Source: Vibrio azureus (GTDB lineage: Bacteria; Pseudomonadota; Gammaproteobacteria; Enterobacterales; Vibrionaceae). From it: 64,000 bases of DNA. The DNA lies in NCBI RefSeq assembly GCF_002849855.1, contig NZ_CP018619.1, forward strand, positions 1-64,000, in the 5' to 3' direction. A program made the translations under genes and the position numbers. This document shows, in pieces, positions 16,630 to 25,068 of the stretch; positions within the stretch are counted from its first letter, which is position 1; each line of letters opens with the position of its first letter. The notes beneath the pieces were generated by a model, which made no database searches, had not been told where the DNA came from, and saw only the letters and a program-made list of their open reading frames with translations.

Positions 16630-16649
16630 CGGAGTAAAGTCAAGTTATG
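16630..16649 (+). promoter_or_regulatory. Iteron-like box upstream of duplicate A
   Basis: CGGAGTAAAGTCAAGTTATG shares CGGAGTAAA and the spacing to GTCA with the RepB iterons. The same box lies at 17331-17350 before duplicate B. It may be a RepB contact point or a coincidence. Confidence 0.3.
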
Positions 16650-16666
16650 AGATGCAAGGAGGTACT

Positions 16667-16912
16667 ATGTTAGCGTTTTTGAAGAGATGGCGTCAGGCCT
16701 ACCTCGAAGACAAATCCAATCGACTACACGCAGAAGCCGAAGCTGAACGTAATGCTTTGTGTGCAGGAGGTATAAGTTTTGATGAGGCGGAAAGTGCTTT
16801 AAATCACCTAAATAAGAGTGATGCTATTTTGGATGCATGGGTTGAGGCGGAAGAGCAACTTTATGAAGATAGTTGGGTTAATAATTATTATGAAGATACG
16901 ACACGTTACTAA
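16667..16912 (+). CDS. Small charged protein, duplicate A
   Basis: The protein has 81 residues. The ATG at 16667 has a perfect AAGGAGGT six bases upstream. MLAFLKRWRQAYLEDKSNRL begins a helical, highly charged protein with an acidic tail. Its first 45 residues are nearly identical to duplicate B at 17368; the C-terminal parts differ completely. It is convergent with a spare traG tail. Function is unknown. It is a member of a 0.7-kb tandem duplication, and its differing C-terminus suggests diversification after the copying. Confidence 0.6.
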   Translation: MLAFLKRWRQAYLEDKSNRLHAEAEAERNALCAGGISFDEAESALNHLNKSDAILDAWVEAEEQLYEDSWVNNYYEDTTRY

Positions 16913-16978
16913 TATAGTTTAATGTAGAGCTATGACACCTACTAAAGTTGCCATAGCTCTTAATTACCTACCTATTTT

Positions 16979-17230
16979 TTAGCTTTTGAAAAAATTTCTA
17001 ACTGCCCCGGCCGCCGTATTCCTAGCCACATCAACGCCCTTTTGAGTCGCTTGATTTACTTTTTCAACGGCACTGTCTATCGAGACGCCATTGACTTTGT
17101 AACTGGTGTAACCCAGTATCCCAAACCATACAGCTGACACAATGGCGTAAAAGGCAATCATTGTCAGCTTTAAGATGGAATTATCCATGCCGTTCATCAT
17201 TCCTATTATTGGGTTGAAGTTGTCGTGCAT
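16979..17230 (-). CDS. Spare traG C-terminal tail
   Basis: The frame has 83 codons. Residues 1-60 are nearly identical to the C-terminal part of the full TraG-like protein (MHDNFNPIIGMMNGMDNSIL...), then the two diverge: this copy ends AAGAVRNFFKS, the full protein ends KFIGNKV. Homology continues about 16 codons upstream of the ATG to an in-frame stop. AAGGGG lies eight bases before the ATG, in both this copy and full-length traG, so it could be translated alone. It may be either a pseudogene fragment or a donor cassette for tail exchange. Confidence 0.6.
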   Translation of the reverse strand: MHDNFNPIIGMMNGMDNSILKLTMIAFYAIVSAVWFGILGYTSYKVNGVSIDSAVEKVNQATQKGVDVARNTAAGAVRNFFKS

Positions 17231-17367
17231 GTTGTATACCCCTTCGATCAGTTTGCTGTCTAATCTACTGCACAGTTTCTACTTAAATAAAAGTCACAAC
17301 TAGCTAGACTTATTGCGTTAAGTTTCATAACGGAGTAAAGTCAAGCTATGAGATGAAAGGAGGTATT

Positions 17368-17610
17368 ATGTTAGCGTTTTTGAAGAGATGGCGTCAGGCT
17401 TACCTGGAAGACAAATCCAATCGACTACACGCAGAAGCGGAAGCTGAACGTAATGCTTTGTGTGCAGAAGGTATGAGTTTTGATGAAGCGGTCTGTTCTT
17501 TAAATAAAAAATCGAGTGATGAACTCTCCGATTGGCTGAAAGCATTTACTAAAGCACATGAAGAATGTACGGAGTATGAAGAAGATGAGGAGTTCTATAG
17601 GTCTTCCTGA
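17368..17610 (+). CDS. Small charged protein, duplicate B
   Basis: The protein has 80 residues. The ATG at 17368 follows AAAGGAGGT. It shares MLAFLKRWRQAYLEDKSNRL and the next 25 residues with duplicate A, then differs (KSSDELSDWLKAFTKAHEEC and an acidic tail). It is convergent with full-length traG, in the same relation as duplicate A has to the spare tail. Function is unknown; the constant pairing with a traG tail suggests a role in mating-pair formation or exclusion, which is an inference. Confidence 0.6.
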   Translation: MLAFLKRWRQAYLEDKSNRLHAEAEAERNALCAEGMSFDEAVCSLNKKSSDELSDWLKAFTKAHEECTEYEEDEEFYRSS

Positions 17611-17827
17611 TAAATTAATATAATGCTTAAGCTCACATGACTTTTCAGAGTATCTTAGTACCTCAATTTAATACAGCTCCTCACTTACAAACATTCTGAG
17701 TTATAAGTAACTCGATCACTCTTACCTATTTATATGTACATATAACCTTTCTAAGAAGGCAATTAATTCAGAATCCCATATTCTCTATTAACGGCCTTCT
17801 TGGTTAGCCTTTAAAAAGGCATCAAAT

Positions 17828-19414
17828 TTAGACTTTATTACCTATGAATTTAATTACTCTGTCGCTTCCTTTTTGAGCTGTTGTATTTACTTTTTCAACG
17901 GCACTGTCTATCGAGACGCCATTGACTTTGTAACTGGTGTAACCGAGTATCCCAAACCATACAGCGGGCACAATGACGTAAAAGACAATCATTGTCAGCT
18001 TTAAGATGGAATTATCCATGCCGTTCATCATTCCTATTATTGGGTTGAAGTTGTCGTGCATGTTGTATACCCCTTCAATCAGTTTGCTGTCTAAGCTTCG
18101 GCACAGTTCCCACCAAAAGGTCAAAAACTGCAGACCAAAGTAGCTCAGAGTCAGTGACATTAACGTCATCATATTAAAGCCACTGATGGTAAGAACGATG
18201 GGGCTGGCAACGATGAGAACGGTGATCATAAAAGCTTGAATCATAGGCATTGCTTCGCGAATAGCAAAATAGGCAGGGCCAATGATTGCGTGACCCAGTT
18301 CCACGCCCAAGTAACCCACACCGCCGTTCCAAACCTCTCTGGCTTCGTGGTCAAGCGTCTTGTTTAACACTTGGCCATAGCCACGGACGATGCGACCGTC
18401 CGTGGATTGGTTCTCAACACTTAAGACACGTTGCACCAACATATCGGCTTTGTCTTCAGGGGTAAGCTCTGGACCAAAGAAACGGCCAAAGAACCCACGA
18501 CTGTCTAAGATTTCCCCCACCAATTCAGTGTTGTGCTTCTCAACATCATTAAACAAACGCCATTTCAGACCCGCTCTTTGTCCATCGGCACGCCCGTTTT
18601 TGCTCTCCCACCATTCGTTGCAGTAAGGATAGGCTGCACTGGTATCGACTGGTGCGCTGCTGTATTGCTGTTGTACGGGGTTATCCCGTGAGGCATTATA
18701 TGGGAAATTAAACACGGCCTTCTCTGCTTGTAACTCGTTGTAGCTACTCTTGGGGAGTAAGGGGTTTGTCTTCATAAAGTAATGCCCCCCAAGCCAATTG
18801 GCTTCATCAAAGTCATCTTGGTCAACCAATTCTTTACGAGCGGCGGCTTTCATCGCGATACGAGCGCGAGTGAAACATTGCTCGTAGAAATCTTGTGTTT
18901 CTTGACGTAGCTGTTCACTGCGGATATCGAGCTGAGAAATTTGCAACATGCTTCGCTCGATGTCGTAGTGACACGGTATCGAAGAAACGGCAGCATTGGT
19001 GATGCCTTGCGAAATCGAATGCCACAGACTCCACCAAACAGGGACTAACACTCTCTCACCATTAAAGGTGGTTTGGGTTGATGATGTGGCTCCTGAACTG
19101 ATGCCAACACCACAGCGCTCGCTGGCGTCTTGGTCAAGCTGGAGTGTGTTGACGTTCGCGGGCCACATCGGGAGGACTGCGAACAAACACACTAAAGTCG
19201 CGAGGATCATTTTCACTTCTGTGCGGTTAAGGCTCAGCAAACCTTTATTGCCCTCATCTTCCCCTTCTTGGGCAACCTCAACCCAAACCTGAAACACAAT
19301 CACCGTCAGCATAAAAATAAGCAAGTTGGTTTGGTTCAAGACAATCATGATTTTGTTGGCGATGTACCAACCTTCCATGGTTAATAGGGCTGAGAGTGGA
19401 TCATTTACGACCAT
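17828..19414 (-). CDS. traG: TraG-like mating-pair protein (ICE type)
   Basis: The protein has 528 residues. It corresponds in position and layout to the TraG N-terminal-like inner-membrane proteins that end the tra operon of PFGI-1-type elements. Hydrophobic segments lie near the N-terminus (ANKIMIVLNQTNLLIFMLTV, then MILATLVCLFAVLPMW) and near residues 385-430 (FMITVLIVASPIVLTISGFNMM); the middle is periplasmic with several Cys. It overlaps the upstream gene by 10 bp. F-type TraG stabilises mating pairs and takes part in entry exclusion. The last 80 residues exist in a second diverged copy at 16979. Confidence 0.8.
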   Translation of the reverse strand: MVVNDPLSALLTMEGWYIANKIMIVLNQTNLLIFMLTVIVFQVWVEVAQEGEDEGNKGLLSLNRTEVKMILATLVCLFAVLPMWPANVNTLQLDQDASERCGVGISSGATSSTQTTFNGERVLVPVWWSLWHSISQGITNAAVSSIPCHYDIERSMLQISQLDIRSEQLRQETQDFYEQCFTRARIAMKAAARKELVDQDDFDEANWLGGHYFMKTNPLLPKSSYNELQAEKAVFNFPYNASRDNPVQQQYSSAPVDTSAAYPYCNEWWESKNGRADGQRAGLKWRLFNDVEKHNTELVGEILDSRGFFGRFFGPELTPEDKADMLVQRVLSVENQSTDGRIVRGYGQVLNKTLDHEAREVWNGGVGYLGVELGHAIIGPAYFAIREAMPMIQAFMITVLIVASPIVLTISGFNMMTLMSLTLSYFGLQFLTFWWELCRSLDSKLIEGVYNMHDNFNPIIGMMNGMDNSILKLTMIVFYVIVPAVWFGILGYTSYKVNGVSIDSAVEKVNTTAQKGSDRVIKFIGNKV

Positions 19415-19680
19415 GCTAGGCCTCCTACAGAATAGCTAAAGATAAAGCCTTCATTGATGAGAAATAATACGAATAAGCCACCACGAACTTTTGAGGGGGA
19501 TTTGAAAAAAATGACGGTATAAGTCAACAACCTCCAAGCCACAGACATTAACGAATAAGCGTTATTAATCAGGTGTTGGGTATCGATGACCAGCATCAGA
19601 GCGGTTGCAATCATGATGATGAACAGACAAAGACTGAAAGTGGTGAACGGGCGTTTCCATTTAGAATTAGATATCGTCAT
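19405..19680 (-). CDS. Small membrane protein between TIGR03755 and traG
   Basis: The protein has 91 residues with three hydrophobic segments (FSLCLFIIMIATALMLVI, LMSVAWRLLTYTVIFF, GGLFVLFLINEGFIF). Position matches the small conserved membrane gene between PFL_4711- and TraG-type genes of PFGI-1-like islands. It touches the upstream stop codon and overlaps traG. The specific family is not recognised. Confidence 0.65.
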   Translation of the reverse strand: MTISNSKWKRPFTTFSLCLFIIMIATALMLVIDTQHLINNAYSLMSVAWRLLTYTVIFFKSPSKVRGGLFVLFLINEGFIFSYSVGGLAWS

Positions 19681-20957
19681 TACTCCTCTCCTTGAGTTCG
19701 GTTGCTAAAACGGTCTCTTTTTAAGAACTGGGATGGTGCCGTCTTAGTTGAAGGACGCACCTGAGGTCTTTGATAGCGGTAATCATCCACAACGGCTTGA
19801 GCGGTTCGAGTCCCTACCTGTTGGCGCACTTCCGCTTCGTAGCGCAGCATGTCAATTTCACGTTCAAGACGCGTCACCGCATCATCGATGTCGTCTTGAG
19901 CCGCATTATGCTGAGCGATATTCACTTCGTATTTTCCTGTCAGTAAAGTGCGACGTGCATACAGCGCTTTTTCTATCGCATGAGATAGGGCCAGTTCGCT
20001 TGCAATACGTGACAACGTATTTTTATCCACTTGGCTCTCTTTGAGGGCCTCGATGAGTGCTTTAGGAAAGTGAGAGGTCTCCTTTTGCTCTGTCACCGCA
20101 TCACGCAGTTCCAACTCCAATTTTTGGCTGTGTTTACTCACTTCTTGGCTTAAACCGATCCCCGGTGTTGCGCCGGTCTTAGATTTGTCCACGCCCGTTT
20201 GGACAGATTGACTGCCAATCACGCCAGTCACCCACTCGCTCATGTCCTTCTGCGAATCCCAGTAACGATAAAGCCCTTCTTTTTTGGCCTTTTGACTGCG
20301 TTGACTGAGCATGGTGAACCCCGCTTCTACAGCGTCTTTGGTGGCATTAATGGCGGGTTGATTGCGCCCCCCTGCAGAGCGACCATCTTTCCAGGTAATA
20401 CCGGAATCCCCCATGTCCTTATCGACGTCTTTTTTGGCTTGGACGGCATCGCCACTTTTGACTGCTTGGCTCCAAGCTTTGGCTTTGGCCATCGTGCCAT
20501 AAGCATCACCGGTCATTTCCACCATGGTTGTGGCCATGTTTTCACATGAGGTATTAATGTCGGCAAAATCGAACTTGCCTTGCAGTACACCATTACTCAA
20601 CATGTCGTAGAGACCGGGATCTTTCTTTTGGATGTAGCGACCAGGCAAAGCGCTCACGGCTGCGGTAGCGTTATCAAGCATGCTTCCCATGGTGTCTTGA
20701 AAGCCTTCGGTCAAGCCGTTGAGCTGATTTTTGATGGTCAGCTTGGGGTCGAGCAGACCGCACTGCAGATTCATGTCCCAGCCTAAACCAAGCTTGGCGG
20801 AGTTGAGCTTTCGTTCTCTAGCGGGATGACGAACGATGGAGCCACCGCCCAGTGTGTAGTGGAGAATGTCAGAGCCGTCGATGCTTACGTTAATCGGTGA
20901 GCTCGATGCTGAGGAAATGGGCAGAGCGATAAGCAGCGTTAAAAAGGGGAGTTTCAT
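19680..20957 (-). CDS. Integrating conjugative element protein, PFL_4711 family (TIGR03755)
   Basis: The protein has 425 residues from the ATG at 20957, which has AAGGA just upstream and starts a signal peptide (MKLPFLTLLIALPISSASS). The mature part begins with a glycine-rich strand (YTLGGGSIVRHPA) and is helical afterwards, with two conserved Cys (LQCGLLD and NTSCENMATT). Members are periplasmic parts of GI-type secretion systems, comparable to TraH in order. It lies between the PFL_4710-family gene and a small membrane gene. The end carries a basic disordered tail. Confidence 0.85.
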   Translation of the reverse strand: MKLPFLTLLIALPISSASSSPINVSIDGSDILHYTLGGGSIVRHPARERKLNSAKLGLGWDMNLQCGLLDPKLTIKNQLNGLTEGFQDTMGSMLDNATAAVSALPGRYIQKKDPGLYDMLSNGVLQGKFDFADINTSCENMATTMVEMTGDAYGTMAKAKAWSQAVKSGDAVQAKKDVDKDMGDSGITWKDGRSAGGRNQPAINATKDAVEAGFTMLSQRSQKAKKEGLYRYWDSQKDMSEWVTGVIGSQSVQTGVDKSKTGATPGIGLSQEVSKHSQKLELELRDAVTEQKETSHFPKALIEALKESQVDKNTLSRIASELALSHAIEKALYARRTLLTGKYEVNIAQHNAAQDDIDDAVTRLEREIDMLRYEAEVRQQVGTRTAQAVVDDYRYQRPQVRPSTKTAPSQFLKRDRFSNRTQGEE

Positions 20958-20976
20958 TTTCCAATCCTTGTTGTGA

Positions 20977-21930
20977 TTAATTGCCAAAGTGAGCGAGCAA
21001 TTTTGCTCCGCGTCGTTTGCAGCCCTTGTAACGTCGCCATACGTTCCAAGCGTATTGGCCATCGTCGGCCATTTGTTTGGCGTACGGATCTGAGGCCATC
21101 AGTGTGTCATCAAATTCAGGCCATACTTTTGCGTCGTTTTGACGTTTTGGTAGGAGCATTTGAAAAGCGGTGTCTGAGTTCGTCGCACTGACTGGGCCCG
21201 GAGGCCAAAACCCTGCTTTTGACGTGAGGACAAAAGGTTGATAAACCCGGCTTTGGTTTGCTCTTGTGACGAGATGAAGCGCTCGGAAGGCGGCCAAAGC
21301 GGAGGCTTTAAAAGGATGGCGCTGCAAAACAAATCCCCCACGAGGGGTAACGTCACCGAAATTGCCCAGTGATTGATTGAGAGGGTTCAGGCCATCGAAA
21401 GTGAATCGGTCGGGAATATCAAAGCGCCAACCTATCGGGTCTAGGCTTGAAAGATAATGAGGCATAAGAGGCGTCACACGACTTTCAATAAAAAAGCCAA
21501 AACTCGACAACATTGAAAACACCACGGCCGCACCAGGATGCCCTATCACATCCGCATTGTTAAAGCGAAGCGTCGGACTGTCGATACCCTGCACCGTGCC
21601 ACGACTTCGATGCCCCCCACCTTTGGCCATTGGATTTGGAGCGCCCATAAACGCAAGCTCTTTCCAAGGAGCGTTGCCGGTTTCTGGATAACTCATGACC
21701 ACGAAATCCGGTAATCGATGTTTGACTTTGAGCGAGGTCGCAACGTGACATCCCGTTAGGCCGCAAGTCAGCCATAAACACGCCCCAATGACTTGGTAAT
21801 CAAGGCAATCAGGGCAGGCGGTACTGGCCATAATCTCTGGTGTGGTTAAGGTGCTTGCTGATGTTGGTTGAGGAAGGGTGCAAGCCGTGAACATAATTGA
21901 CAGGACTGTCCGACGAAACCAATTTGGCAT
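20977..21930 (-). CDS. Integrating conjugative element protein, PFL_4710 family (TIGR03756, TraU-like)
   Basis: The protein has 317 residues from the ATG at 21930, which has GAGGAGG upstream and starts a signal peptide (MPNWFRRTVLSIMFTACTLP). Cys-rich blocks (ACPDCLDYQVIGACLWLTCGLTGC) indicate a disulfide-bonded periplasmic protein, as in TraU of F. It starts 2 bp after traC. In PFGI-1 a PFL_4709 gene and a disulfide isomerase often come between TraC and this gene; both are missing here, so host Dsb enzymes would have to fold it. Confidence 0.85.
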   Translation of the reverse strand: MPNWFRRTVLSIMFTACTLPQPTSASTLTTPEIMASTACPDCLDYQVIGACLWLTCGLTGCHVATSLKVKHRLPDFVVMSYPETGNAPWKELAFMGAPNPMAKGGGHRSRGTVQGIDSPTLRFNNADVIGHPGAAVVFSMLSSFGFFIESRVTPLMPHYLSSLDPIGWRFDIPDRFTFDGLNPLNQSLGNFGDVTPRGGFVLQRHPFKASALAAFRALHLVTRANQSRVYQPFVLTSKAGFWPPGPVSATNSDTAFQMLLPKRQNDAKVWPEFDDTLMASDPYAKQMADDGQYAWNVWRRYKGCKRRGAKLLAHFGN

Positions 21931-21931
21931 G

Positions 21932-24664
21932 TTAAACCTCCTCCTCATGCTGTCGGCGGTACGCTTCAATCTCACGCGCCTTGAGCAAAGTCGCATCCAG
22001 TTCATCGGACATACCATGTTCATCCATCAAGATTTTGCGCCGCTCTTTCGCTTCGCCATCGGTCTCACCAAGCGCAAGATAGAGAGCAGGAGGTACGACG
22101 GCAAAGCGTTGCATGAAGGTGTTGTTCATGCCTGTGACGACGCCCTCTTTGTACTTGTTTTTTTCTGAGCGCATGGAGCGCAGCAGGGTGAGTTCGGTGT
22201 CATTGAGGTGTTTAAACTCAGACAGGTTGCTGAGTTCATCTTCACTCATATTGAGCATGACCCACCACTCATTGTTGTTGAGCATCTTACGGGCATGAGC
22301 CGGGTAGTCCGCGACATCTTGCGTTGCCATCCAAAACCAAGCTCGTAACTTACGCCACATTTTTACAATCTTGACGGCGTAGGGGGCCAATAACTCATTG
22401 GTTGCGACCAAGTGACCTTCGTCGGTCAAAGCGATGATGTCACGGCCAGAGTGTTGGTCTCGCTCTGCAATACTATTAATCCGGTTAATCAGCGAGATAT
22501 AAGCGGTGGCCATTTGCGCCTCATAGCCATTTTTCGCATAAATACCCAAATCAATGATGGTGACATCGGCTTCAGGCCAATGCTCGGCGTCTTGATCAAA
22601 AATCTGCCCTTCAAGCCCTTCGCAGAAAAACGCCATGGATTCCGCCATGAGACCGGCGCGAGTTCGCCTAGCCTGTGGTCGTTGCTCATCTTGACTAAAG
22701 CTCAGTAGGGCATCTTTGACGTGCGTTGGCCTGACTTGAACTTGGTGCGCATCGGCATTTTCTGCTGCGGCTTTTATCGCTTCTCGCACCATGGAGGAAT
22801 CGGCTCGGCGGTAGTCATCAAGTTCACGCTTTTCACCGCCCGTGATCATTAACCGGGCCATGATTTCCAGCTCACCGAGAATATCTCTTGCTTCATCGTC
22901 GTGGTGGTCGTCATCATTTAAATGCTCAGCTTTTAAAGCCTCATCATCCGTGACTTGGGGCAGAGCTTGGCCAAGAAGGTGTTTGGCATCGGCGAACGGT
23001 GCCATTAATCCCCGCGATTGACCGGTGATTTTGATATGGTTGACAGACAAGCCATGACGCTTGCAGAACTCCCCCATAAGGCCAAAGCTGTTACCCGCGT
23101 CAATAATAAATAGGCGAGGGCGGTGCATCGCCAAAGCTCGCAACAACATCCCTACCAAGGTAGCGGATTTACCGGAGCCCGAAGGACCAAATAAGCTTAA
23201 GTGTGCATTGGAAAGGTGATCACGAAGCGGATCGAACCCCATTAGCTCACCGCCCCGATTGAAATAATGAAAGAGATCGCTGCCCGTGCCTCTTGCGCGT
23301 CCAAATAACGGCGACAAAGACAACATATCTTCGAGCCAAACCCAGCCGCAATACCACAGCTTTTCGTCATAGGCTGGGTTGTAATTCATCGGAAGCCAGC
23401 GCAGGAAACTGTCGAGGGGCGCGACTTGATCACTGTTTTTAATAAAACGTAATGACAAATTGCGGCCATCGAAGGTCGCCCTTAATGATTCGGTTCGGTC
23501 ATTGACCTCAGCCACGCTTTTTCCTTGTACGTAAAACGCGATTTGCCCTCGCCAGAGCGGGTGGTTTTCGACTAACGTGTTGAAGTCATCGCATTGTTGC
23601 CGTATTGATTCCAGCTCTGGCTCATCCCCAACCGCTCCGCCTCTTACCGTACCAAGCCGTTCGCGAGCTTGGGCTTTGCTTTGAGCAACCAGCGTCATGG
23701 CCATCATGGTGCCGGGTGGCAACTCATCAAATAGGACATGTTGTGGTCGCTTCTCTGATTTTTCCAAATCCTCATCGCTAAGGACATCGCCAAACACGGC
23801 CCCTGCGAGAAATTGATCGTTCTCCCAGGTATCCAACTCCATCACTCGGGTCGCAACAGGGTGGGCACCATCGAACCACCACAGGCCATGTTCGGCATCA
23901 CTGCGAACACTGCTGCGCAACAGGCGCTCGGAAAAGTCTTTATCAATCGGGCTGCGTGTGTCTCGATAACGGTGTGTTTCACCTGGCACGCCAGATGGAT
24001 TAAAGAAAGGACTCAACCAATCGTGGATAGACTCACCATTGGATGGCGTTAGCGTAATGCCCAAGTCTTGAAATGAACTCGGTGCCAACAGGCGGCGGCG
24101 AAAACGTTTTAAGGCTTTGAGGTTGGCTTGTTGTTCAGGCTCGCTTGCACTCTCGGGTAACCATCGGTAAATGGCCAGCCTGACTTGTCGCTCACGCGCT
24201 CGCCATGGCCGATTGTTGACCGAGAAAATCCCTTGGGGACGGCTAATGAGTTCAAAATGTCGGCGGTCTTCTTCAAAGACGGCGCGGGTAAACGCATCGT
24301 CCACTTTGGCTTGTGAAAGCAGTCGTTCATGCATGTCCTGCAAGGCATCCACATCGCGAGCAAAAAATTGCACGACCCAGGGGGAATCTTCATCAACGAA
24401 AATGCCGAGCGTATTGGCCACAGAGCGAACGATGCGATGTAACTGCTCTTGTGTTTTATCTTCCGTTACCATCGGAGCAACGTCAAAAAATAGCCCCCAT
24501 GACCTGCCATCCTCAAGCTGAACTAATCCTTTTGAATTCACATCAATCCATGGAAGATGAGAAGCAAAGGAGGGCGGCACCGTGTAATCCAGTGGCGGCA
24601 CATCTAACGTCTTGCCTTCAAGGAAAAAATGGCGAATGGGGGCAACAAGGCGATCTAACATCAA
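21932..24664 (-). CDS. traC: Conjugative transfer ATPase TraC/VirB4 (PFL_4706 family, TIGR03744)
   Basis: The protein has 910 residues. Walker A is LFGPSGSGKSATL at about 489-500, and a Walker-B-like LTDEGHLV lies near 745. The C-terminal block WFWMATQDVADYPAHARKML is typical of VirB4 ATPases. It powers pilus assembly and substrate transfer at the inner membrane. Length is normal for the family. It overlaps the upstream lipoprotein gene by 4 bp. No truncation is seen and motifs are intact. Confidence 0.93.
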   Translation of the reverse strand: MMLDRLVAPIRHFFLEGKTLDVPPLDYTVPPSFASHLPWIDVNSKGLVQLEDGRSWGLFFDVAPMVTEDKTQEQLHRIVRSVANTLGIFVDEDSPWVVQFFARDVDALQDMHERLLSQAKVDDAFTRAVFEEDRRHFELISRPQGIFSVNNRPWRARERQVRLAIYRWLPESASEPEQQANLKALKRFRRRLLAPSSFQDLGITLTPSNGESIHDWLSPFFNPSGVPGETHRYRDTRSPIDKDFSERLLRSSVRSDAEHGLWWFDGAHPVATRVMELDTWENDQFLAGAVFGDVLSDEDLEKSEKRPQHVLFDELPPGTMMAMTLVAQSKAQARERLGTVRGGAVGDEPELESIRQQCDDFNTLVENHPLWRGQIAFYVQGKSVAEVNDRTESLRATFDGRNLSLRFIKNSDQVAPLDSFLRWLPMNYNPAYDEKLWYCGWVWLEDMLSLSPLFGRARGTGSDLFHYFNRGGELMGFDPLRDHLSNAHLSLFGPSGSGKSATLVGMLLRALAMHRPRLFIIDAGNSFGLMGEFCKRHGLSVNHIKITGQSRGLMAPFADAKHLLGQALPQVTDDEALKAEHLNDDDHHDDEARDILGELEIMARLMITGGEKRELDDYRRADSSMVREAIKAAAENADAHQVQVRPTHVKDALLSFSQDEQRPQARRTRAGLMAESMAFFCEGLEGQIFDQDAEHWPEADVTIIDLGIYAKNGYEAQMATAYISLINRINSIAERDQHSGRDIIALTDEGHLVATNELLAPYAVKIVKMWRKLRAWFWMATQDVADYPAHARKMLNNNEWWVMLNMSEDELSNLSEFKHLNDTELTLLRSMRSEKNKYKEGVVTGMNNTFMQRFAVVPPALYLALGETDGEAKERRKILMDEHGMSDELDATLLKAREIEAYRRQHEEEV

Positions 24665-25068
24665 AAATGCTCCTTCGGTAGGTTAGCCGGGCTCTCCATC
24701 GGCGTGGCGTAATGAACGCGCTCATACAAAGGAAAAACCGTGCTGTAGCCAGGCACGGGCAAAGCACCGGCACGATGAGGTAAGACATACATGACGATGT
24801 CAGGATTAGGCAGCCGAGGGAACACATTGGTCGTTTCTCGCCAACTGTCGCGAGCATAATCACTTTGCGCACTCGCAAGAGCGGCAGGAGACAGCCGATG
24901 CACCGCCCCCGATTGTGGCGCGAGAGAAGCGTTACCTTGCCCCATTTGAGTTTGCCATACGCGCTGCGTGTCGGTGGCCGGTTGAGGCAAGGTGTCTTGC
25001 TGGTTGGTTGCACATCCGTTGAGAAGTAGGGCACTGAACGCCAAAAATAAAGGACTACGGTAACGCAT
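24661..25068 (-). CDS. Conjugative transfer lipoprotein (TIGR03751)
   Basis: The protein has 135 residues. The lipoprotein signal ends in LLNGC (Cys19). Conserved family features are the proline-rich FPRLPNPDIVMYVLPH and VPGYSTVFPLYERVHYA near the end. It is an outer-membrane core component comparable to VirB7/TraV. It overlaps both neighbours. Confidence 0.85.
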   Translation of the reverse strand: MRYRSPLFLAFSALLLNGCATNQQDTLPQPATDTQRVWQTQMGQGNASLAPQSGAVHRLSPAALASAQSDYARDSWRETTNVFPRLPNPDIVMYVLPHRAGALPVPGYSTVFPLYERVHYATPMESPANLPKEHF

